A stretch of 64,000 nt of DNA, taken from the IMG/VR virus record IMGVR_UViG_3300027509_000001, positions 64,001 through 128,000 of that record; one strand, given 5' to 3'. The translations under genes and the position numbers were made by a program. This stretch comes from a virus. The notes under the pieces were generated by a model. It was given only the letters and a program-made list of their open reading frames with translations. It had not been told where the DNA came from and made no database searches. Below, one piece after another: positions 58,794-64,000 of the stretch. The first letter of the stretch is position 1, and every line of letters starts with the position of its first letter.

Positions 58794-61700
58794 CTATTGA
58801 ATGTTATTTACATAAGAGAAATCTTTTCCCTTTCTAGATATTTCTATTTTCGAATCTGCTAAATCTTTTAATGTATTTAGGTGTGTAATACACAAAATAA
58901 AATCAAATTTAGTTTTAATCTTATTAAATAATAAGTATATGTTATTTACATTATCTGCGTCTAATACTCCAAATCCTTCGTCTATAGCTATGAAATTTGG
59001 TCTAGGTAGTGAAGTAACTTCTACTAAAGAAGATCTAATAGCTAAAGAAGTTATAAATTTCTCCATTCCGGACGCCAGTTCTATTGGCCAGGATTTACCA
59101 TCATTATAATTTATATAACATAATATATTATGTTTTTCATCTGTCTTTAATTCTACATTAAAATCGACTATATCTAATAATAGTTTATTAACTTCAGATT
59201 CGAGTACTGGTAATATCTTTGTCAATAGCATATATGGTATACCTTTTGGTGAAATTGTTTTCACATATAATTGATATACTTCATACTCTGCAATTAACTT
59301 ATTTAAAGATTCTTTCCTTAAATTTAATTGTTCAATATTATTAGTTACTACTATTAAAGATGTCTCACTATCTTTTAATAATACTAACGTCGAATCTAAT
59401 GATTTTATAACATCCCTTCCTAAAGCCTTTAGGTTTTTTACCTTTTCATCTATATTATTATTCTCTAATAGAATTGTTTTATATTCCTCTAGTGAATCTT
59501 TCTCAGATGCAAGATCTTTTAGTTTAGAATGGCATTCATTAAATTTTAATTTTTGTACTTCAATTTTTTGCAATATACCATCTATAACTAATTTATATCT
59601 TACGATATTATTTTCTATTTCTTGAGATTTTAAATAACGATTATATATTAACTGCAATTCTTGGACTTTGATATTTAACGTCTTCCTAAATAACTTGTCT
59701 TCTTCTAGTGCCTTTATATAGAAAGATATTTGACCAACTTCTCTATTTGCAGTTTTTACAATTTCATTATCTACACAATATTTGCATTCTGGGTCATATT
59801 CGTATGATTCTAATAGCTTTTCTTTTGTTCTTGCATTAATTAATAAATTCTCTCTTTTATTTATTTTATTGTTTAATTCAGTTAATTCTAATTTAAATTT
59901 CTTAAGTTCAGATTCTAATTCGATTGAATTAAAATTTTCTTCAGATATATTATTTTTTGCTTCTTCATATTGATCTTTAGCAGTTTGCATTTCATTTTTT
60001 AATTGATTAGCAGATGCTATAATTTTTTTCAAATTTAAATTATTACTTTCTATATCACCTTCTATAATAGATAATGGCCGCATTACTGGAATTCGCTGCT
60101 TCGATTCTATTAAATTGGATATTTCAGTAGCCAATTCTGTTTGTTGTATTTTATAATGATCGACAGTTCCTTTATATTGCGTTATCAGTGCCTGTAATGC
60201 CCGCTGCTGCTCGTAATATTCAGACTCGTTAACTTGGTTAATACTTTCGGTAGAAGCCTTAATTACTGCCTTCTTTTCCTTTAATTTTATTTTACCATAA
60301 TTCCATAATTGAGTAAACAATGAAATGTCTAGAAATGAATATAATAAGTCCTTTCGTTCTCGTTGAGTTTTAAATACAAAGTTTCTATTGTCATTCTGAG
60401 TACTTAATGCAGTTAATAAGAAATCGTCATATGTTCCAATATATTCTCGAATATGCTTGTTTGTAGTATCTCTATCCTTGCCCTTTAAAGATTCGACCTT
60501 TTTGCCATTTTCTTGCCTATAGAAATCAACTTCAACTCTTACATGGCCATGTTTATCTGCTTTTCCATTTCTAACAACTACATATTCTTCTCCCGCCATT
60601 TGAAATACAAACTTTGATTTAAATAAAGTCTTATGTATATTAAGTACTTCAGAAGCTTTCCATGTCCTAGAGCATTTATCAAATAGACAATATGTTAACG
60701 CATCTAACAACGTTGACTTGCCAGCTGCATTTGGAGCAAACAAGCCTTGTAAACCATGCAATTCTAAATTAAATTTATTATTAGGTCCATATGAAAACAT
60801 ATTAGAAAATTCTAGTTGTATTGGTTTCCATATAACATTTCTAACAACCTTTTTATTTGAATTTACTTCGCTGTTTGCCATTCTATTCATGTGTCGGATT
60901 TGATCAACTACCTTTTCACTTGGCAAGTCTATCTGCTTTAAATATTGCTCAATTAATGTGTTTTGGTACTCTATATCTCTTACGTCGCCTATTGTCATGT
61001 CTGCATTTGATATATTGTAATCTAATGCATTTGATCTTATTGCAATGTATTCCTTAAATACGTGCTTTTGTTTCAATGTTTTAACATATGATTCTATGAC
61101 TTCTTTGTCAGTTGCCTCATGCTTAATTCGCAACCTCAAATATTTTGGTAATTGCTCAATATAGCTTTTGGGTGTCATTAATTGATTTTGCTTAAATGAT
61201 AGAGTTGCATATGCTATATCATTTTTTATAGGGACAAATTCATGTGTTTCATTTTCTAGATCCCAAACCACTAAGCCATGATTGTCTACTGATTCTCCGT
61301 AATTTTGTTGAATTAAAGATGAAGCGTAGCATATTCTCTTTTTTTCATCTAAATATTGAAATTTATGAATGTCTCCCAATAAAGCGTAATCATATCCTCT
61401 GAAAATACTAGATTTTACATGATCATTTGTAATCTGATAGTTTAATTCAGTCGTGGCTCCGGTAACTGCGCCATGGTGAAATGCAATTTTTATATCGTTA
61501 TTTTTGATATCTTTAGCTGGTATCCAGTCTTCTGGAGATCCAAATACTGAAAATACTGAATAACTAACGTTATCTTCTGGATGTATTTTATACACTCCTG
61601 TATCTTTCCAGTAGTATATATTATCATGGTCCAATGCATTTATAATAGGGCTTAATGCATCTAGTCTAGAATTATTATTTAAATTAGTATCATGATTTCC

Positions 61701-61952
61701 AGTTATAACAATTGTTGGTAATAGATCTGCGCAAGATTTAAACAACCAACTAGTTAACTCTATCAATTCCGGAGTCATGTCGGTTTTCTGGTGAACTATA
61801 TCTCCTGCCAAATAAATAACTGAATTTTTAGTTTTTACCGATTTAATATATTTTAGCATTTTTTTGAATACTGCTCGGTATTCAGAGTGCCTTTTATAAT
61901 TCCTAATATGTATATCGGCAACATGAAAAATTTTGTCTGTTTTATATTCCAT
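58794..61952 (-). CDS. single-chain Mre11-Rad50 (gp47-gp46, SbcD-SbcC) recombination nuclease
   Basis: One 1052-residue chain joins two normally separate proteins. Residues 1 to about 350 are the Mre11/gp47 phosphodiesterase: HVADIHI (residues 10-16), LAGDIVH near 50, ITGNHDTN near 87, FHHGAV and LLGDIHK. Residues from about 375 are the Rad50/gp46 ATPase: Walker A FAPNAAGKSTLL near 410, long coiled coil with zinc hook ECKYC near 722, signature ELASGMEKF near 960, Walker B FIAIDEGFGVLD near 989. No stop or frameshift separates them. It should process DNA ends for recombination and replication start. AAGAGGA precedes ATG 61952. Confidence 0.93.
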   Translation of the reverse strand: MEYKTDKIFHVADIHIRNYKRHSEYRAVFKKMLKYIKSVKTKNSVIYLAGDIVHQKTDMTPELIELTSWLFKSCADLLPTIVITGNHDTNLNNNSRLDALSPIINALDHDNIYYWKDTGVYKIHPEDNVSYSVFSVFGSPEDWIPAKDIKNNDIKIAFHHGAVTGATTELNYQITNDHVKSSIFRGYDYALLGDIHKFQYLDEKKRICYASSLIQQNYGESVDNHGLVVWDLENETHEFVPIKNDIAYATLSFKQNQLMTPKSYIEQLPKYLRLRIKHEATDKEVIESYVKTLKQKHVFKEYIAIRSNALDYNISNADMTIGDVRDIEYQNTLIEQYLKQIDLPSEKVVDQIRHMNRMANSEVNSNKKVVRNVIWKPIQLEFSNMFSYGPNNKFNLELHGLQGLFAPNAAGKSTLLDALTYCLFDKCSRTWKASEVLNIHKTLFKSKFVFQMAGEEYVVVRNGKADKHGHVRVEVDFYRQENGKKVESLKGKDRDTTNKHIREYIGTYDDFLLTALSTQNDNRNFVFKTQRERKDLLYSFLDISLFTQLWNYGKIKLKEKKAVIKASTESINQVNESEYYEQQRALQALITQYKGTVDHYKIQQTELATEISNLIESKQRIPVMRPLSIIEGDIESNNLNLKKIIASANQLKNEMQTAKDQYEEAKNNISEENFNSIELESELKKFKLELTELNNKINKRENLLINARTKEKLLESYEYDPECKYCVDNEIVKTANREVGQISFYIKALEEDKLFRKTLNIKVQELQLIYNRYLKSQEIENNIVRYKLVIDGILQKIEVQKLKFNECHSKLKDLASEKDSLEEYKTILLENNNIDEKVKNLKALGRDVIKSLDSTLVLLKDSETSLIVVTNNIEQLNLRKESLNKLIAEYEVYQLYVKTISPKGIPYMLLTKILPVLESEVNKLLLDIVDFNVELKTDEKHNILCYINYNDGKSWPIELASGMEKFITSLAIRSSLVEVTSLPRPNFIAIDEGFGVLDADNVNNIYLLFNKIKTKFDFILCITHLNTLKDLADSKIEISRKGKDFSYVNNIQ

Positions 61953-62883
61953 TTAATCCTCTTTGTATTTCTAATTCAAAAAATGAATTTTCATTCATTG
62001 GTAAAGTCGAGTTTATTAAATCCCAACTAAGTTTATATCCTAATTTATTTACATCACTATTTTCTGGGTATTTTACGTGGTATACTTTTATACCTAAACC
62101 AAGTAAATATTTAATATATTTCATCTGTTGTTTAAGTGCATCTGGATCTAGGCATAGATATATCTCAGATACTTCATTTTCTAAAATTGCAAGTTTTAAT
62201 GATTTGGACATGGTTTTACCATACATTGGAGTCGAATTAATTCTTAATGTAATTGCATCTAATGCCGACTCGCATATTAATAATGGTAAATTCCAATTCA
62301 ATTGCATTTCAAAGCCTATTACATTTCTATCATATGGTGCATTAACGAATTTAGTGCTTGACCCATTCATAAATGATCTAGTTGTATAAAAATTTAAATT
62401 ACCATTCTGATCGTAATTTGGAAAGATTAATAAATTTTTATATTGTCCAGAATCCGAATAACCAATATTATATTTTATAATATCTAGTTCTGTACATCCT
62501 CTTTGTGTTATTAAGTATTCGTGGGCTTTGTCATAGAAAAATCCAGATTGTTTATAATAAAGAGGAATGAATGATTCAGGTAGCTCAATTTTTTGAGTTA
62601 TAGATTGGCTTGTATTTTTTAATAGATATTTAGTGCGATCGTCTTTAGGATATACTTCTTTTAATTTCTCAAAATACCTAGGAGCGGCTTTCATTTTTCG
62701 AAGAAGGGAATATATAGATTTACCTTTTACGTCGCATACCCAACAATGATAGGTTTGATTAGTTGGATGTATTTCAAGTTTACGTTTCCGATGATTACAA
62801 AACGGGCAATGAAAAGCAATGTTAGTTTTACTTTTTTCATATCCAATACCTAAAAAAGATTCTAAGAATTCTTTAACCACCAA
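61942..62883 (-). CDS. DNA primase, DnaG/gp61 superfamily
   Basis: Makes RNA primers at the fork. Zinc-ribbon at residues about 25-52: HCPFCNHRKRK followed by YHCWVCDVKGKS. The TOPRIM fold follows: LLICESALDAIT around residue 208 (the Glu motif), then EIYLCLDPDA around residue 247 (D-x-D) and VYHVKYPENSDVNKLG. 313 residues; T4 gp61 is 342. The only starts are TTG 62883 or GTG 62880. It overlaps the Mre11-Rad50 gene by 11 bp. Upstream, TTTG, 20 nt, TATATTAG on the minus strand resembles a flavobacterial promoter. Confidence 0.88.
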   Translation of the reverse strand: MVVKEFLESFLGIGYEKSKTNIAFHCPFCNHRKRKLEIHPTNQTYHCWVCDVKGKSIYSLLRKMKAAPRYFEKLKEVYPKDDRTKYLLKNTSQSITQKIELPESFIPLYYKQSGFFYDKAHEYLITQRGCTELDIIKYNIGYSDSGQYKNLLIFPNYDQNGNLNFYTTRSFMNGSSTKFVNAPYDRNVIGFEMQLNWNLPLLICESALDAITLRINSTPMYGKTMSKSLKLAILENEVSEIYLCLDPDALKQQMKYIKYLLGLGIKVYHVKYPENSDVNKLGYKLSWDLINSTLPMNENSFFELEIQRGLNGI

Positions 62884-62940
62884 GTTAGTTGTTTGTTGAG
62901 TTAAGCTAATATAATAAAAAAATAGCGAATATCCAAATTT

Positions 62941-63525
62941 TTACAAAGATAAAATAATATTGATGTACATCCTATTATGTCGCAATTCTACATAAAAATG
63001 ATAATCATTATACGATCCAAACATTGAATTGCACATTTCTCCTATTGTTTCTAAATTATATTTCAGTGATTCGGAAATATAAATTTCTATTTGACTGGTA
63101 AGGGTTTCTTTGATTTTATTTTTTAAAAATATATTAGCAATTTGGTATTTTAATTTAGTAGATTCTAACTGTATATCTGTATCAGTGAATAATATTTCAT
63201 TATTATAGCTATAAAAATATGTTTTAAATTTAACTCTTCCTTTGAACATTCCATCTACATGCACTGTTCCGAGAATATTACTATTTTGTATAGAAACTTC
63301 TATTGAGTCAATTTGTACATAATCATCTTTAATTGCATACCTTAAATCATCAAGGGATAACGAATTGAAATAGTATGATACTATTGATTGCAATTGATTA
63401 GAGTTCAATAATACATTAAAATTTATAAAAGTTTCTTTATTATTTTGATTATTCGTGTGAATTACATTTGTGGTGGTTCTAGAACAACTTAACAAGCAAA
63501 AAATAAATATAAAGATAAATCTCAT
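62941..63525 (-). CDS. predicted lipoprotein
   Basis: A 194-residue protein with signal peptide and lipobox (MRFIFIFIFCLLSCSRTTTN; lipid-modified Cys14), an Asn-rich linker and a beta-rich domain (VQIDSIEVSIQNSNILGTVH, VDGMFKGRVKFKTYFYS). Probably anchored in a host membrane; possibly a superinfection-exclusion protein, but no direct evidence. The start overlaps the upstream gene by 4 bp. Confidence 0.65.
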   Translation of the reverse strand: MRFIFIFIFCLLSCSRTTTNVIHTNNQNNKETFINFNVLLNSNQLQSIVSYYFNSLSLDDLRYAIKDDYVQIDSIEVSIQNSNILGTVHVDGMFKGRVKFKTYFYSYNNEILFTDTDIQLESTKLKYQIANIFLKNKIKETLTSQIEIYISESLKYNLETIGEMCNSMFGSYNDYHFYVELRHNRMYINIILSL

Positions 63526-63992
63526 ATTATTACTTCCTTTAATGATTTCAAGAAAGCTTCGCTAGTTTTCACATTTCTAAATTTTCCACTTCCAACTGCA
63601 TCATTATAATACTGTGTATTTAATATTACATTTTCAGTCATTTGGAAATATTCTTCAATATAATTGCATTGTCCTTTAGTTTTTCCAAATATTAAAATCT
63701 CAAATTTGAATTTATCTTTACCACTCTTTTTAATATCCGCATTTACTTCTTTTGAGGATGATGTGTATGTTTTCCAATTTGATTCTGAGTATACAACTGT
63801 TCTTCTTTTTCTACCTGCTTTTTTTTGTGCTTTGGTTAATGCTTTTCTCCTACGTGATCCTAATTGCTTTTTCCCAATATATTTCATATCAGTTTCAATA
63901 TTAGTAATCATGTACACAAACCCAAACATTCCTTTTGGTAAATCTTCAATTGAATTTATCTGCTTCCCTTTATATGTCCAATGACTAGTCAT
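63522..63992 (-). CDS. GIY-YIG-like endonuclease superfamily protein
   Basis: A 156-residue protein. MFGFVYMITNIETDMKYIGK (residues about 22-41) gives the G-x-V-Y ... Y-I-G form of the GIY-YIG motif. A very basic segment (GSRRRKALTKAQKKAGRKRR) and SNWKTYTSSSKE follow, and an acidic helix CNYIEEYFQMTEN includes the likely catalytic Glu. Proteins of this pattern are common in T4-like phages; it may be a homing-type or repair nuclease. Confidence 0.72.
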   Translation of the reverse strand: MTSHWTYKGKQINSIEDLPKGMFGFVYMITNIETDMKYIGKKQLGSRRRKALTKAQKKAGRKRRTVVYSESNWKTYTSSSKEVNADIKKSGKDKFKFEILIFGKTKGQCNYIEEYFQMTENVILNTQYYNDAVGSGKFRNVKTSEAFLKSLKEVII

Positions 63993-64000
63993 AATTATTT

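Noticed and set aside
1-64000. tRNA genes, CRISPR arrays, insertion sequences, integrase.
   Set aside because: I saw no regularly spaced repeats, no transposase or integrase motifs and no convincing tRNA T-arm. A covariance-model search would be decisive for tRNAs.

Overview
The window is 64 kb of a large tailed-phage genome of the T4 superfamily (contractile-tailed myovirus). It is AT-rich and very densely coded, and every supported gene is on the minus strand, so transcription runs from position 64000 towards position 1. The virion genes match T4 in kind and largely in order: terminase gp17, portal gp20, protease gp21, scaffold gp22, capsid gp23, neck gp13/14/15, sheath gp18, tube gp19, tape measure and baseplate. 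The host is probably a member of the Bacteroidota (Flavobacteria-like). This is an inference from the low GC, the Bacteroidota-like ribosomal protein bS21 homologue, the many gene starts without a Shine-Dalgarno sequence, and some upstream TAnnTTTG-like boxes.

Layout in transcription order. (1) 63992-58794: a GIY-YIG-like protein, a lipoprotein, a DnaG-type primase and a single-chain Mre11-Rad50 (gp47-gp46) fusion. (2) 58765-50926: a collagen-stalk fibre, a very unusual nucleotidyltransferase/ParB-like/ligase protein, a zinc-binding hypothetical protein and an overlapping membrane-protein pair that may be spanins. (3) 50917-40316: terminase, portal (with intein), two unknowns, prohead protease, an unknown, a bS21 homologue, scaffold and major capsid protein. 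(4) 40180-34329: a free-standing homing endonuclease, then a cluster of small proteins that share short N-terminal leaders ending in -NE(A/S/V), interrupted by neck protein gp13. The leaders look like T4 capsid-targeting sequences cut by the gp21-type protease. (5) 34328-20599: neck, tail sheath, tube, tape measure and baseplate. (6) 20595-9781: replication and nucleotide metabolism, comprising a compact family A polymerase, gp32-like SSB, UvsX (with mini-intein), 5'-nuclease, DnaB/gp41-type helicase and class I ribonucleotide reductase. (7) 9766-1: an accessory region with 7-deazaguanine synthesis (FolE, QueE with intein, QueC), UV repair (DenV), inositol-phosphate synthase with a coupled HAD protein, an endonuclease VII-like HNH protein, a SLOG protein, a lipoprotein, and the remains of a sirtuin.

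How it fits together. The replication genes make and repair DNA, and the Que/FolE genes probably supply a modified guanine, which may protect that DNA. The virion genes package it. A set of about eleven small proteins appears to be addressed into the prohead, and would enter the next host with the DNA. Three inteins interrupt QueE, UvsX and the portal protein, each in or near a conserved motif. With the free-standing nucleases they show heavy colonisation by homing elements.

No tRNA genes, CRISPR arrays or insertion sequences were seen. No stretch longer than about 165 bp lacks a gene. All functional calls come from reading motifs by eye; no database search was possible.
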